Shown in pieces: positions 17,178 to 26,533 of a stretch of DNA of 64,000 nt. Below the pieces are notes generated by a model, which was not told where the DNA came from, did not search any database, and worked only from the letters and a program-made list of their open reading frames with translations. Origin of the DNA: Rhizobium leguminosarum bv. trifolii WSM2297 (GTDB taxonomy: Bacteria > Pseudomonadota > Alphaproteobacteria > Rhizobiales > Rhizobiaceae); the NCBI RefSeq assembly GCF_000271845.1, contig NZ_JH719393.1, positions 2,076,442-2,140,441 on the forward strand, written 5' to 3'. The first letter of the stretch is position 1. Each line of letters starts with the position of its first letter. The translations under genes and the position numbers were made by a program.

Positions 17178-17534
17178 GTGTCTCTCCATTACGTTCTCGA
17201 GCACACACTGAGTTGATTATTACTTCGTCGGCAAGGTCGGTTGGGGGTCGATCCGCCGCCTCGCGCAATGTCTTTGAGCTCGTCACCGGGCCTAACCAAG
17301 ATCGACGCTCGCTGGTGCCGCCGGCGGCAGGGCTTTGAGATCGACAAGAAACACCGCCGGGAAGAAGAATTCCAGTCGGACAGTGGGGCGCTCCATATCG
17401 GTTACCTTGAGTCCTATCAGCAATACCCGCCCCAAAGCTTTCGATCAAAAGCGACAAAACGAGAGTCCCTCTCGTCAGACAACGACGAAGCGGCCATCGT
17501 TGCTCAATCGAACGACCTGCTCCCAGGGGACGCA

Positions 17535-17717
17535 ATGAACCAAAATAATCTCACTGTGCAGGAAACCCGTAAAAAGGTTTCAGATGCTTATGACGTAACC
17601 TACTTCGCAAAGAAGCACGGAATAGGCTCCACGGATGCGGCTCGCATCATCAACCTCCATCGGTCCGATAGAGATTCCGCAGATCGGGCAGCATACAATT
17701 TGAAAAACACTCTTTGA
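17535..17717 (+). CDS. Small DUF3606-like protein
   Basis: A 60-aa protein starting MNQNNLTVQETRKKV. The core SDAYDVTYFAKKHGIGSTD followed by an Ala-rich helix resembles the DUF3606 pattern (Tyr-aromatic-x-Lys-Lys-x-Gly). The first ATG has GGGGA 5 nt upstream. Function unknown; related small proteins in rhizobia are often stress-induced. A better DUF3606 match is at 29412-29594. Confidence 0.5.
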   Translation: MNQNNLTVQETRKKVSDAYDVTYFAKKHGIGSTDAARIINLHRSDRDSADRAAYNLKNTL

Positions 17718-17878
17718 TGCTAATGCACCCTGTTACGCCGCCAGCATTGTGGCGGCGCTGCTTCGAAATATAGCCCGCTCAGCCAACAAGCCTCATCGCC
17801 AGCTGTCGCCCCGCGGTCGGTTACCGCAGGGCAGCCAGGACCAGCTACGCCCCGGTGGCCGCAATTCGCGCAGAGCGA

Positions 17879-18397
17879 TTAACCGCCCGGACGGAGCTGA
17901 AGGCGGGAGACGCCCGCCGCAACATTGACCCCAGTGCCGGTTTCGGCACTGAGGGGCTGCAGCGCGAAGTTCTTGGAATTACCCCCGACTAGAGCGTTTG
18001 CGCCAAGCCCTACGCCCACTGATGCGGCGGCAGAGGCGCCGACGTAGGTTCCGGCGAGTGCACCGTCTCCCACCCGAGTTGGCGCGGTGTTGACCACCGT
18101 CCAGCTCAGATATGTCTTGCCTGTCACACCAATATCGACGCCAAGTTTGCCGATCTTGCCGGTGTAACGCTCGACCTTGCCAGAGCGCTGCTTGAATGTG
18201 CAGTCAACGGCTTTGCTCGATCCGATAATAAAACCGGCGCCGCCCGCAACCTCACACGACAATGTTCCCAAGCGCTGCTTTGGCTCGCTGGCGACTGTTG
18301 GTGCCGGATGTTTGGCTTGCTTATGCATGGTCGCCGCCGTAGCGGCAGGGCCGATTCCAAGCGAAACGGCCGCCGCCATGATCAAGAACTTTTTCAT
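17879..18397 (-). CDS. DUF992 family periplasmic protein
   Basis: A 172-aa protein with a signal peptide (residues 1-21, cleavage after ATA). The body follows DUF992: GTLSCEVAGGAGFIIGSSK, VDCTFKQRSGKVERYTG, KIGKLGVDIGVTGKTYLSW and the Gly/Ala-rich GALAGTYVGASAAASVGVG. The two cysteines may form a disulfide. DUF992 proteins are widespread in Rhizobiales and uncharacterised. It is monocistronic. The last residues (RLQLRPGG) are typical of the family end, so it is full length. Confidence 0.85.
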   Translation of the reverse strand: MKKFLIMAAAVSLGIGPAATAATMHKQAKHPAPTVASEPKQRLGTLSCEVAGGAGFIIGSSKAVDCTFKQRSGKVERYTGKIGKLGVDIGVTGKTYLSWTVVNTAPTRVGDGALAGTYVGASAAASVGVGLGANALVGGNSKNFALQPLSAETGTGVNVAAGVSRLQLRPGG

Positions 18398-18985
18398 TGG
18401 ATCATTTCCTCGTTGCTCCGAGCCCTAGATCATAACGCGTCCATGCGCACTTCGTTCATTCCGTTTCGAACGAAGGCTGCTTGCGTTTGGAAAGATGCCC
18501 CGCAGCTCTGGGCCGGGTGGCCTTGCTCGCCTCATTGACCACTAGAACGCCGCGCGGCTCAAGCCGTCGCACGACCGCAGGCTTCCAAAGGCAATCTGAG
18601 AAAGCCTGAGGGTTACGGCGGGGTGGGCTGTCAGGATCTCAGCGCCACCCCTCGATGCCGAAGTCTCCTGGAAGGCGAATGATAGTCCAGAACTTGAGAG
18701 TAGACAGCGACCGGGTTGACCGCCCGCAGCACCTATTGACTGACTGCAAGTCAAGATTTGACGATTTGACGTCTATTTGACGTCCGATTGAAAACAGAAC
18801 CTCTCCTGCAGCCAGCGGACGAAGTCATCAGATGCACGCGACGCTCGGACGAGGAGACAAGGCTACCGACCGCCTTTGCGTCCGACAGCCTCGCGTTTAT
18901 GGTCGCGCGGTGACACGCCACTTGGGGTCCGGCGCAATCCTCGATAAATTAGTCCGATTAGGTGCCAGAGATATGACAGGCGGGA
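18398..18985. other. Gene-poor stretch with a short tandem repeat
   Basis: About 590 bp with no convincing gene. The open frames have shadow-like composition. It contains three near-tandem copies of ATTTGACG at 18756-18782. Confidence 0.4.
18756..18782 (+). repeat. Three copies of ATTTGACG
   Basis: ATTTGACG occurs at 18756-18763, 18764-18771 and 18775-18782, the last offset by 3 nt. The spacing of 8 and 11 nt could be a transcription factor site (for example direct repeats read by a response regulator), but no gene starts close by on the plus strand. Confidence 0.4.
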
Positions 18986-19495
18986 TCAACGTTCGAACCG
19001 CTGGAGCATCCTCTTCAGTTGTGCGTTTTGAAGCTGAAGTTTTTTGGCCAGTTGGTCGCGGAGCAGCTTGATCTCTCCATCAAGGGTGATTGCATCGTCA
19101 GAAAGGGTGGCAACGCGTAGAGAGGTTGGAGTAACAACTTCAGCCGTTTCCCCTTTCTTGCCACGTCTGCCGTGCTTTCGCGTTGCGACTTTGGCGACGG
19201 CCGGATCAGGCGCCGCTAGAGGCTTGGCAGCTTCGATATCTACCGATCCACCGACAGTGCTCGCCGTTCCTTCGGAATGATTCGCTTCCGTTGACACGGG
19301 CTCGGATTGATCGTGAGTCGGCGGCTTTTCATCGGCCGGAGGATCCGCCTCATTCACCCCATTGTTGCCGGCCAATTCGGCTGGCTTTGCGATCGCGAAC
19401 ACGTCCGGCTTCACCTCATCGGTCGGGCCGTGTTCCTGTCTCTGCTGACGTAGCGGTGACACCAGCCGAGCAAGAAGTTTCCATGGAGACGCCAT
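18986..19495 (-). CDS. Low-complexity protein with C-terminal coiled coil
   Basis: About 169 aa. After the first 25 residues (MASPWKLLARLVSPLRQQRQ) the protein is Pro/Ala/Glu/Thr-rich, then has a basic patch (RKHGRRGKK) and ends in a short coiled coil, EIKLLRDQLAKKLQLQNAQL. That ending has the same layout as the SyrB-like protein just upstream (basic patch plus terminal L-rich heptads), suggesting an old duplication. SyrB-type proteins are thought to act as regulators in Sinorhizobium. The start at 19495 follows GAGG by 8 nt; a TTG at 19540 is possible. Confidence 0.5.
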   Translation of the reverse strand: MASPWKLLARLVSPLRQQRQEHGPTDEVKPDVFAIAKPAELAGNNGVNEADPPADEKPPTHDQSEPVSTEANHSEGTASTVGGSVDIEAAKPLAAPDPAVAKVATRKHGRRGKKGETAEVVTPTSLRVATLSDDAITLDGEIKLLRDQLAKKLQLQNAQLKRMLQRFER

Positions 19496-19623
19496 TTCAT
19501 CGACCTCGAATTCTACCTCGCGTGCAGACGACGAGGCCAAGCATTGGCGGCAGCATGGCTGCCGCCAGAATGTTCATCTCGATAAGAATGAGAATGCGGT
19601 CCGCGCTGGGCTGAAGCTACCGC

Positions 19624-20025
19624 TCAAGCGAGGTTGAGCCGCTTCCGCAGATCGGCATTCTCAGCACGGAGCTTCTCGGCCAGCAGCTTGCGCAATCTTT
19701 GGTTTTCCTCTTCCAGCTGGAGAAGGTCAGAGATCTCATCAACAGCCACCGTTGAAGCAGCAGCCGCGGTCGGCATGGTCTTCGGAGCACGTTTGATAGG
19801 CGCACGCTTGGCACGCATCAGGCCTTCGTCGGACTTCGCCTTACGTCCGCGCTTCTGCTTTCCTTCTGCGGCGTTAGAAGCCGCTGCCGGTTGCGCCGAA
19901 ACCGCGACTGAGACCGCTTCAGGCGCCGCCTTCCTGGCGCGAGGTTTACGCACTTTCTTCGCCACATCGGGCGCTGCTGCTACTAGCGTGCCGGCATCAG
20001 TCATCGTATCGTTTTCATCGGCCAT
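19624..20025 (-). CDS. SyrB-like regulator
   Basis: A 133-aa Ala/Lys-rich protein with repeated basic, AT-hook-like patches (KKVRKPRARK, KQKRGRKAKS, RAKRAPIKRAP) and a C-terminal coiled coil (LLQLEEENQRLRKLLAEKL, then RAENADLRKRL). This arrangement is that of SyrB-type proteins of rhizobia, described as negative regulators of syrM expression. Binding to DNA through the basic patches is inferred. ATG 20025 has AGGAGA 7 nt upstream. A longer version from ATG 20163, next to GAGGAGG, would add 46 residues of protein-like sequence and cannot be excluded. Confidence 0.65.
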   Translation of the reverse strand: MADENDTMTDAGTLVAAAPDVAKKVRKPRARKAAPEAVSVAVSAQPAAASNAAEGKQKRGRKAKSDEGLMRAKRAPIKRAPKTMPTAAAASTVAVDEISDLLQLEEENQRLRKLLAEKLRAENADLRKRLNLA

Positions 20026-20737
20026 TTTGGTCTCCTGTAAAGCCGATGCAGTTGTGTGCTGCTCGATCGGCGGTGTCAACAACACCTTGACTTGTTCTTC
20101 TTCAATCAAAGGCACGTCGCCGACGGGTTTGCTGGCCTGATGGCCTACCGGCAGAAATGGCATGACCTCCTCTTCCACGTCTTGCGCAACGGATCTGAGG
20201 TTTATGTCTCCCCAGATCGAGTTCGATTTGCGGTCGGATTTTCGCCGACCGGATTTATATTCGACGGCAAAACTACGTTGGACTTTTTTCACTTCAGGAA
20301 GCCTTGGCTGTCAGGGGAGATGTTTCGGCGACGCCTGCGGCATCACAACAGGCTCTGCCCATAACAACTGCCGCGCTGGCGGTCTAGACCCATCCCCATA
20401 CTCGCCACCGCCGGCGGCCCGAAAATCGCCTCTGGTGAGGCCGGAAACCTGGCCCAGCCATGCCAGTCGCGTAGCCAAGGGTACTTCGCCACTGATCACC
20501 GGCGCATGATCCGCGAGCTGTGAGCGATTGGCCGGCGACGTGCGCGTGCAGCCAACAGCGCGGTACGCCCTGCTCGCACGGGCTGATCGCCATGCCCTAG
20601 CGGCAGCGCCACCGTGCCGAAGCATGGCACGTATCGCAGGCATTGCTCATAAATCCCCAAGAATATGCGGCGCGTATCTGCGTGCTGCCTCGATTTGACA
20701 TTGGGGCAACGATCTGACGGTTCCTTTCACTCGACGG
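20026..20737. other. Intergenic, possible N-terminal extension only
   Basis: 20026-20163 could be an N-terminal extension of the SyrB-like gene. From 20164 to 20737 overlapping frames on both strands are open but none is recognised. A minus-strand frame around 20400-20530 (VISGEVPLATRLAWLGQVSG) is mildly protein-like and could be a fragment. Confidence 0.35.
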
Positions 20738-21691
20738 TCAAGCGAGCTTCACAACCTTTGTCAGATGACGCGGGGAAACGGTATCGATCCCATGGGCCCG
20801 AGCGGTGCGTTCACCGAGGATTTGCAGCGCCGGAAGAACGACGAGCCCTGCGAGCGACAGGTCGACATCAATGGGTAGCTCGAGGTCACCTGGACCGCCC
20901 ACTCCAATGACAACGGCACCTTTTTCTTGCAGCTCGTTCACCAGCTTAATCTCGGCATCTTGCTGATCGGAGCTATAGAGCATCACCGCAGCCGTCTTGT
21001 CGTCGACCAGGCTAATCGGCCCGTGACGGTATTCGAGCGGGTGGAAGGCTTGTGTCACAATCTGACTCATTTCCATCAGTTTGAGCGCTCCTTCCAGAGC
21101 AACGCCAAACATAGGACCGCTACCAAGGAACACGAAATGCGAACGGTCGGCTAGGATTGGAGGCAGCGCGGCATCAAGAGCAATCGCGAGCTGACGGGCG
21201 GAATTGACGATGGAAGGCGGAACCTGTCGCCCTATCATCTGCAGGCCAAGGAGGACCATCAGGCTTGCCGAAACCGTCATGACGATACCTTCGTCGGGGT
21301 GGGTTGCGGCCGTGATTATTTGATCACAGTTTTTTGCCAGCGAGCTTTCCGGTTCAACCGTTATCGCTGTCACAAACGCGCCGGCGGCGCGGCTTGCTAT
21401 TGCCGCGGCAACTGTTTCGGTCGTCTCACCGCTACGGGAAAGCGTCACGACATGGGTATTGCGCCATTCCGGCCAGAAAGCCTGCGGACGGTTCTGCCAC
21501 TCAGCACCGGGTGCCGCAATGGCGTTGCGTCCGGCCATATTCGAATAAGCCGCAAGCGAGAGAGCAAGGTTATAGGAGGTGCCACAGCCGACAAAGACGA
21601 GAAGCTCCGCCGGATCGGTGACCAAATTTGAGCCTATTGCTTTCTGCCAGTAGGCAAATTGCTCGAAGATAACCTTTTCGGTCGTGTTCAT
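20738..21691 (-). CDS. SIS-domain sugar isomerase/deaminase (AgaS/GlmS-like)
   Basis: A 317-aa protein of two SIS domains, like the isomerase half of GlmS and like AgaS/FrlB. The first domain has GCGTSYN (residues 35-41) and SRSGETTE (85-92), which bind the phosphosugar; the second has FLGSGPMFGVALEGALK and the family segment FHPLEYRHGP. No glutaminase domain is present, so it likely deaminates or isomerises an amino-sugar phosphate or fructosamine-type compound. It is the last gene of the sugar operon, 11 bp after the second permease, with GGAG 6 nt before its ATG. Confidence 0.85.
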   Translation of the reverse strand: MNTTEKVIFEQFAYWQKAIGSNLVTDPAELLVFVGCGTSYNLALSLAAYSNMAGRNAIAAPGAEWQNRPQAFWPEWRNTHVVTLSRSGETTETVAAAIASRAAGAFVTAITVEPESSLAKNCDQIITAATHPDEGIVMTVSASLMVLLGLQMIGRQVPPSIVNSARQLAIALDAALPPILADRSHFVFLGSGPMFGVALEGALKLMEMSQIVTQAFHPLEYRHGPISLVDDKTAAVMLYSSDQQDAEIKLVNELQEKGAVVIGVGGPGDLELPIDVDLSLAGLVVLPALQILGERTARAHGIDTVSPRHLTKVVKLA

Positions 21692-21702
21692 GAGGTCTCC
21701 GG

Positions 21703-22560
21703 TTATTTGACCGAACCAGCCAGCAGGCCGCTGACGAGGTACCGGTTGAGGAAAATGACGACAAGGGCGGGAATGACGATCGCGATTGAGCCGCTTGCGG
21801 TGATCAGGCCATAGTCGATAAAATTCTTGGTGACGAATTCCGGGATCAGGACCGTCAAAGGCTTCGTCGCCTGTGGCGAGAAGATGAGCGGAACGAGATA
21901 CTGTCCCCAGGCACCAAGGAAAGTTAGGATTGCGGCTGCCGTCAGACCGGGGCCTGCGAGCGGCAGCACGATGTGGAAGAAGATGTACAGCCGGCCTGCT
22001 CCGTCGAGTTGCGCGGCTTCCTCCAGAGCGATCGGAAGCGCTTCGAATACGCTTCGAAGCAGCCACAGCGATAGCGGCAAATAGGCTGAGACGTAAATCA
22101 ACGCGACGCCGACGTAGCTATCGACGAGGTGTAGCTTGATCATGATCTGATAGAGCGGGATCAAGACGGCGTAAGCTGGGATCGCGAGCGTCGCAACGAC
22201 AGCGATAAAAATCGCTTTTCGGCCGGGAAACTGAAGCCTTGTGAAGGCGTAAGCGCCGAGCGCCGAGATCGCGACGCATAGCAGAGTGGCGGCGACTGAC
22301 GTGATCACGCTATTGATCAATGCAGCCCGGAACTCCTTGAAAACCTCGACACCGCCGATCCGGGCGATACCGACACCGAGCAGCCGAGAATAATGATCCA
22401 GCGTGAAATGCTGCGGGAAGAAGTGGATAGGCCGGACGGAAAAATCGGCGGTTGGCGTAACTGAGCTTGCGACTGTCCAGTAGATCGGCCCCAAAGACCA
22501 GATCAGCAGGACGGCAATGCCGGTCCAAACCATTATTCTGTATGCAAGGGTGGGTTTCAT
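21703..22560 (-). CDS. Sugar ABC transporter permease (MalG type)
   Basis: A 285-aa inner-membrane subunit of the carbohydrate uptake type-1 family, with six hydrophobic helices. The N-terminal helix runs through IMVWTGIAVLLIWSLGPIYW. The cytoplasmic EAA loop, which docks the ATPase, is EEAAQLDGAGRLYIFFHIVLP. Its ATG overlaps the stop of the first permease gene (TGATG), so the two are translationally coupled. No ATPase gene lies in the operon, so a shared MsmK-like ATPase encoded elsewhere must drive it. Confidence 0.9.
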   Translation of the reverse strand: MKPTLAYRIMVWTGIAVLLIWSLGPIYWTVASSVTPTADFSVRPIHFFPQHFTLDHYSRLLGVGIARIGGVEVFKEFRAALINSVITSVAATLLCVAISALGAYAFTRLQFPGRKAIFIAVVATLAIPAYAVLIPLYQIMIKLHLVDSYVGVALIYVSAYLPLSLWLLRSVFEALPIALEEAAQLDGAGRLYIFFHIVLPLAGPGLTAAAILTFLGAWGQYLVPLIFSPQATKPLTVLIPEFVTKNFIDYGLITASGSIAIVIPALVVIFLNRYLVSGLLAGSVK

Positions 22561-23477
22561 CAGTCGAACCGGGTGTTGCGATAGACGCGGAGGACATAGA
22601 TGAGCGAGATCAGTAAGGACACCAGCGTGATGACCACCGAGAGCGCCATGCCATAGGAGAAGCGAAGGTTTTGGAAGGTCTCGAGGTAGATCTGGACAAG
22701 CACGGGCCGCGTCTCCAGGCTGGCGCCCGCAAGAACCCACGCCTCGTCGAAAAGATTGAATGCGTTGACGGTCGCGTTCGTCATCGCGACGGCGATTGCG
22801 CTGCGCACGAGCGGAAGGGTAACCAGTGCGAACATCTGAACGCGTGTGGCTCCATCGATAAGCGCGGCCTCGTAGAGATGAGCGGGTATGCTTTGCATTG
22901 CCGCCAGGACGATGACGATCGTCAATGGCATCATCCGCCAGACATGGACCACAGTTACCGCGACGATGGCGCTGGTCCGGTCGTTGAACCAGACATGGTT
23001 TTCGAAAGGCAGTCCGATCGCTGAAAGTATCCCGTTCAGAAGGCCCGCGCCTGGCTGATAAATCCAAAGCCAGATGACCGAATTGACGACGCCGGGCAGT
23101 GCCCATGGCAGGATCACAGCTGCCAGAACCCACTGCCGCCCACTCCTGATCTGATTAATGAGGGCGGCAGCAAGTATGCCGAATACTGTTTCGGCAATAA
23201 CTGCGAGAATGACGTATATTAGTGTATTGATCCAGGAGATCCCCAGTTGCCCATCCGATAGCATCCGGCTGTAATTTTCCAAGCCGACAAAGGGTGTGCC
23301 GGCCTGCATCGGGTTAACCCTGTGTAGGCTGTCCCAGACCGTTTTTCCCATCGGGTAGAAAACCAGGGCCGCCATTGTCATTACGATCGGCAACACCAGA
23401 AGCAAGCCCAGTGTAGCGTCTGCATGGAAACCGAAGCCACGCTTGCTCGCCACAGCCTCGGACGCGAAGGTGGTCAT
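22560..23477 (-). CDS. Sugar ABC transporter permease (MalF type)
   Basis: A 305-aa membrane subunit with six helices. The first is LGLLLVLPIVMTMAALVFYP; the EAA loop is YEAALIDGATRVQMFALVTL, the docking site for the ATPase. The periplasmic FVGLENYSRML segment is typical of MalF/UgpA-like permeases. It overlaps the binding-protein stop by 4 nt (ATGA), giving a tightly coupled operon. Sequence similarity to the next permease is low, as expected for a heterodimer. Confidence 0.9.
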   Translation of the reverse strand: MTTFASEAVASKRGFGFHADATLGLLLVLPIVMTMAALVFYPMGKTVWDSLHRVNPMQAGTPFVGLENYSRMLSDGQLGISWINTLIYVILAVIAETVFGILAAALINQIRSGRQWVLAAVILPWALPGVVNSVIWLWIYQPGAGLLNGILSAIGLPFENHVWFNDRTSAIVAVTVVHVWRMMPLTIVIVLAAMQSIPAHLYEAALIDGATRVQMFALVTLPLVRSAIAVAMTNATVNAFNLFDEAWVLAGASLETRPVLVQIYLETFQNLRFSYGMALSVVITLVSLLISLIYVLRVYRNTRFD

Positions 23478-24730
23478 TGCGCCATCGCCTGCTTGGCGGC
23501 CTCAGCGATCGCCGCCATGGCTTGATCGACGCTCATCTGACCCTTGGCAGCGCTATTGATCGCGGTATTCACGCCGCTTGAAAACTGCGGGTACCAAGGC
23601 GGCGTGCCCTGCGGGAAGAGCGGCTCGACCGTCTTTGACTGTGCCACGAGCGCATCGCCGCTACTCAGCTTTCCCGACGCGTTGAGCTCTGAAAGCGCCG
23701 ACGTGCGGGTTGGCAAAAACCCGTTCGCCGCGTTCTTCTTCTGGAAGTCCTTGCTGGTGAACCACTTGACGAATGCAATCGCTGCCTCCTTATTTGGGGA
23801 GACGTTTGGAATGGCTAGTGCCTCTGGAAGGCCGAAACTCCGCGTTTGGCCGCTCGCCGTCGGCACGAGGATAGCCTCAACCTGGCCGGCAACCTTCGAC
23901 TGCTTCGGATCGTTCATCTGTGCAAGCCTGCCAGGCTCTCCGGAGATCATGATGCTGGTGACGCCCTGGGCAAACATGCTCTCATTGATCTGGCTGTCTT
24001 TCAGGCCGGTAGAGGCCGGATCGACGAGTCCATCCTTGAGAAGCATCAGTTCGAAAGCGAGAGCTTTGTAGCCAGCCGAATCCGGTGAGGTGAATAGCGG
24101 ATTGAAATCCTTGTCGAAAAGCTCGCCACCAAAGGCCTTGGTCAGCAGGTACCAGCTCGTCGAAGCGCCTTCAGTGGCTGAAACCGGCAGACCGATCGGA
24201 TACTCGGCAATACCCTTTTCCTTGATCTTCTTTGCCGCGGCGACAAGATCGTCCAGTGTTTTCGGCATATCGGCAACGCCCGCGTCGGCGAAATGCTTGC
24301 TGTTAACGAGCATGACGCGGAAGTCGTTGGTGTAAGGAATACCAAGCAGCTTCCCGTCGACGGTGAAGATCTTGGCGACGCCGATATCTGCGATCGTGTC
24401 GGTGTCAATCACGTCGTTCAGCGGCAGGTACCATCCTGCCGCGCTGAATTGCCCGGTCCATGACCAGTCGAATTCGGTGACGTCTGCCGGAGCGGTCCCG
24501 GCGACCAAAGCAGTAACGAGTTTGGGGCGGATGTCGTCCCAGGAAAGTGTCTGAAGGTCGACGTGAATACCGGTCTCGGCTTCGAAGTCAGCTGCAATAT
24601 CCGGCCCTTGCGGCGACGGCATAAGGACCGTGATCGATTGGCCGGCAAGCGGCTTGGCATCCTCGCCGAGGGCGGGCACGGCAATCGCGAAGGCCGCCGA
24701 AGTAAGTAAAGGCAAGATGAATTTATACAT
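23474..24730 (-). CDS. Sugar ABC transporter substrate-binding protein
   Basis: A 418-aa periplasmic protein of the family-1 extracellular solute-binding type. A signal peptide covers MYKFILPLLTSAAFAIAVPA with cleavage near ALGEDA. The mature part has the usual opening QSITVLMPSPQGPDIAADFE, which forms the first lobe strand and helix, and TSWYLLTKAFGGELFD in the sugar-binding cleft. The ATG at 24730 has AAGGA 8 nt upstream; longer in-frame starts lack signal-peptide logic. The neighbours suggest an amino sugar or related ligand; the exact sugar cannot be read. Confidence 0.9.
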   Translation of the reverse strand: MYKFILPLLTSAAFAIAVPALGEDAKPLAGQSITVLMPSPQGPDIAADFEAETGIHVDLQTLSWDDIRPKLVTALVAGTAPADVTEFDWSWTGQFSAAGWYLPLNDVIDTDTIADIGVAKIFTVDGKLLGIPYTNDFRVMLVNSKHFADAGVADMPKTLDDLVAAAKKIKEKGIAEYPIGLPVSATEGASTSWYLLTKAFGGELFDKDFNPLFTSPDSAGYKALAFELMLLKDGLVDPASTGLKDSQINESMFAQGVTSIMISGEPGRLAQMNDPKQSKVAGQVEAILVPTASGQTRSFGLPEALAIPNVSPNKEAAIAFVKWFTSKDFQKKNAANGFLPTRTSALSELNASGKLSSGDALVAQSKTVEPLFPQGTPPWYPQFSSGVNTAINSAAKGQMSVDQAMAAIAEAAKQAMAQ

Positions 24731-24761
24731 GTTCCCATCCTTCATTATTCTTGAGCTCAGT

Positions 24762-25721
24762 TCACTTGGAAGCGCAGTCACCACCTTTGGCCGTGGCCGC
24801 GATTTGCCCGAACCAGCCTTCGTCTAGTGGCCAATCCAGAAGCTGGGCAGCAACTAAGAGAGCGCCGCCGATGGGAGGGAGCCTCGGCGACGCCGGGGGT
24901 CTGCCGATCCGCTGTTCAAGTTTGCCAAGCAGGATCTGACTGGAAAAAGTGCCGCCTGCATAACTCCACTCAGCGTCCGGATCGCAATACCCAGCAACCG
25001 CCTCGTGGTGCCTTGCGAGTTCGCCCGCGGCCTGATCGATGAGCCCGATCGCGCCGTCGTCGCCGCCGCGCGCGATCTGGTCCACAAGGGTAGAAAGGGC
25101 AGCTATCTGCGCCCGGGGATTGGTCAGCGAACTGATCCAGCCCCCCAAAGCGTTCATGGGGTCTGCAGCGTCAACATCAAGATGCGCGAACAGAGCCTGG
25201 GCCAGCGCCGTCGGCGGCGTGCGTCCATCCAGGCTCTGAGTGACGAGGTTCAGAGCCTTCCGCCCGATCCAGTGACTGCTGCCCTCGTCGCCAAGGATAT
25301 CCCCCCATCCGCCGGCTCGAGCGGATGCGCCTTGCGAATTGCGCGCCCAGGACATCGATCCCGTACCCGAAAGGATCAGAATACCCGGCTGACCGGCGAA
25401 AGCGCCAAGATGCGCCGCGTCCACATCGTTGAGGATCTGCCGGGGAAGGTTTGGAAACGTTCGCTTTATTGCCTCTCCTTGCAATTCCGATAGACGCGCG
25501 ACTTCGCCGTAGGCGGGCAGTGCCGCTGCAACAGCCGCCAACCGCGCTTCGTCGCGGAAAGGCGCCAGGTGCTGTTCCAATTCTTGGAGCCAGTTCGGAT
25601 TGTCCATCGGATTGACCCCACCGCCGCGCGAGGTCTGCAGGATCCGGCCATTCCTGTCCGCAAGGGCGACCAACACCTTGCTGCCACCGCCGTCAATGCC
25701 GAGGATCAGTTCGCTACTCAC
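24762..25721 (-). CDS. BadF/BadG-family N-acetylglucosamine-kinase-like protein
   Basis: A 319-aa ASKHA-fold kinase. The N-terminal phosphate-1 motif is LILGIDGGGSKVLVALAD, the connect/phosphate-2 region is ILILSGTGSMSWARN, and GGWGDILGDEGSSHWIG is the family signature seen in N-acetylglucosamine kinases. It should phosphorylate an incoming amino sugar with ATP, feeding the SIS protein. The GTG at 25721 overlaps the end of the deoR-type gene by 8 nt and has GGAG 7 nt upstream. A longer start at 25763 would overlap the regulator further and is not favoured. Confidence 0.8.
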   Translation of the reverse strand: MSSELILGIDGGGSKVLVALADRNGRILQTSRGGGVNPMDNPNWLQELEQHLAPFRDEARLAAVAAALPAYGEVARLSELQGEAIKRTFPNLPRQILNDVDAAHLGAFAGQPGILILSGTGSMSWARNSQGASARAGGWGDILGDEGSSHWIGRKALNLVTQSLDGRTPPTALAQALFAHLDVDAADPMNALGGWISSLTNPRAQIAALSTLVDQIARGGDDGAIGLIDQAAGELARHHEAVAGYCDPDAEWSYAGGTFSSQILLGKLEQRIGRPPASPRLPPIGGALLVAAQLLDWPLDEGWFGQIAATAKGGDCASK

Positions 25722-26487
25722 CCTTTTGCTCCGCAATCGTCGCGTCGACGCCAAGGTTGACAAGCGCCTCGCGCCAATGGCGCGTCAACGCGGCATCGGT
25801 GATGACCCTCGCGTTGTTCAGGGGCGCAACCTTATATGTCGCCATGGTGCCGAACTTGGACGAGTCGGCGAGGACGAAACGATTGGCCGATCGGGTGAGC
25901 ATGCACCGGTTGAGACTCGCTTCTGCGCTGTCCACGCTGTAGATAGCACCGTCAGGGCTAATGGCGCTCGCGCCGAGAAACAGCTGATCGAACCATATCG
26001 TTTCGAGCATTGCTTCGGCTTGCGGCCCGACAAGCGAAGCGTTCTCGCTACGAAGCTGACCCCCGAGAAGCACCACCTCCAATTTTGGGATGTTGAGGAA
26101 TTCCTGGGCTACCGTCAGGCCGTTTGTGAAAATCCGAAGCGGGAGCGGATTGATGCGGATAAGGCGGGCAAGCTGCAGGACGGTCGTTCCCGCATCAAGG
26201 AAAATTGCCGTATGCGGATGAAGCAAATCGTACGCAACGGTGGCTATGGCCCGCTTCGCCGATAGATGGCGTTTTTCCCGCTCCTGGAACGCGACCTCGA
26301 CCGAGGACCCTTCGGCGATACGTGCCCCGCCGTGAACACGATCGATCGCCCCTTCCTGTTCGAGGATCTGTAGGTCCCTTCGAACGGTGGCGAGGGATGC
26401 CCCGATTGCGTCCGCAAGAGCCTGAATCGTCGAAAAGCCGTTCGCATAGAGGTGGCTGCGAATAGCGTCCAGACGATCCACTTTCAT
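25714..26487 (-). CDS. DeoR-family transcriptional regulator
   Basis: About 257 aa from the ATG at 26487. The N-terminal winged helix is the DeoR type: RLDAIRSHLYANGFSTIQAL, then SLATVRRDLQILEQEGAIDR and VHGGA. The C-terminal sensor domain has FLDAGTTVLQLARLI, FTNGLTVAQEFL and VVLLGGQLR, which bind a phosphosugar. It is the first gene of the operon and overlaps the kinase gene, so it is very likely the repressor of the whole cluster. A TTG at 26505 with GGGAG 7 nt upstream or a GTG at 26481 are alternative starts. Confidence 0.85.
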   Translation of the reverse strand: MKVDRLDAIRSHLYANGFSTIQALADAIGASLATVRRDLQILEQEGAIDRVHGGARIAEGSSVEVAFQEREKRHLSAKRAIATVAYDLLHPHTAIFLDAGTTVLQLARLIRINPLPLRIFTNGLTVAQEFLNIPKLEVVLLGGQLRSENASLVGPQAEAMLETIWFDQLFLGASAISPDGAIYSVDSAEASLNRCMLTRSANRFVLADSSKFGTMATYKVAPLNNARVITDAALTRHWREALVNLGVDATIAEQKGE

Positions 26488-26533
26488 TCCTGGTGCTTGG
26501 CTCAACGAAAGCTCCCGAATGCATCCGCTTTTG

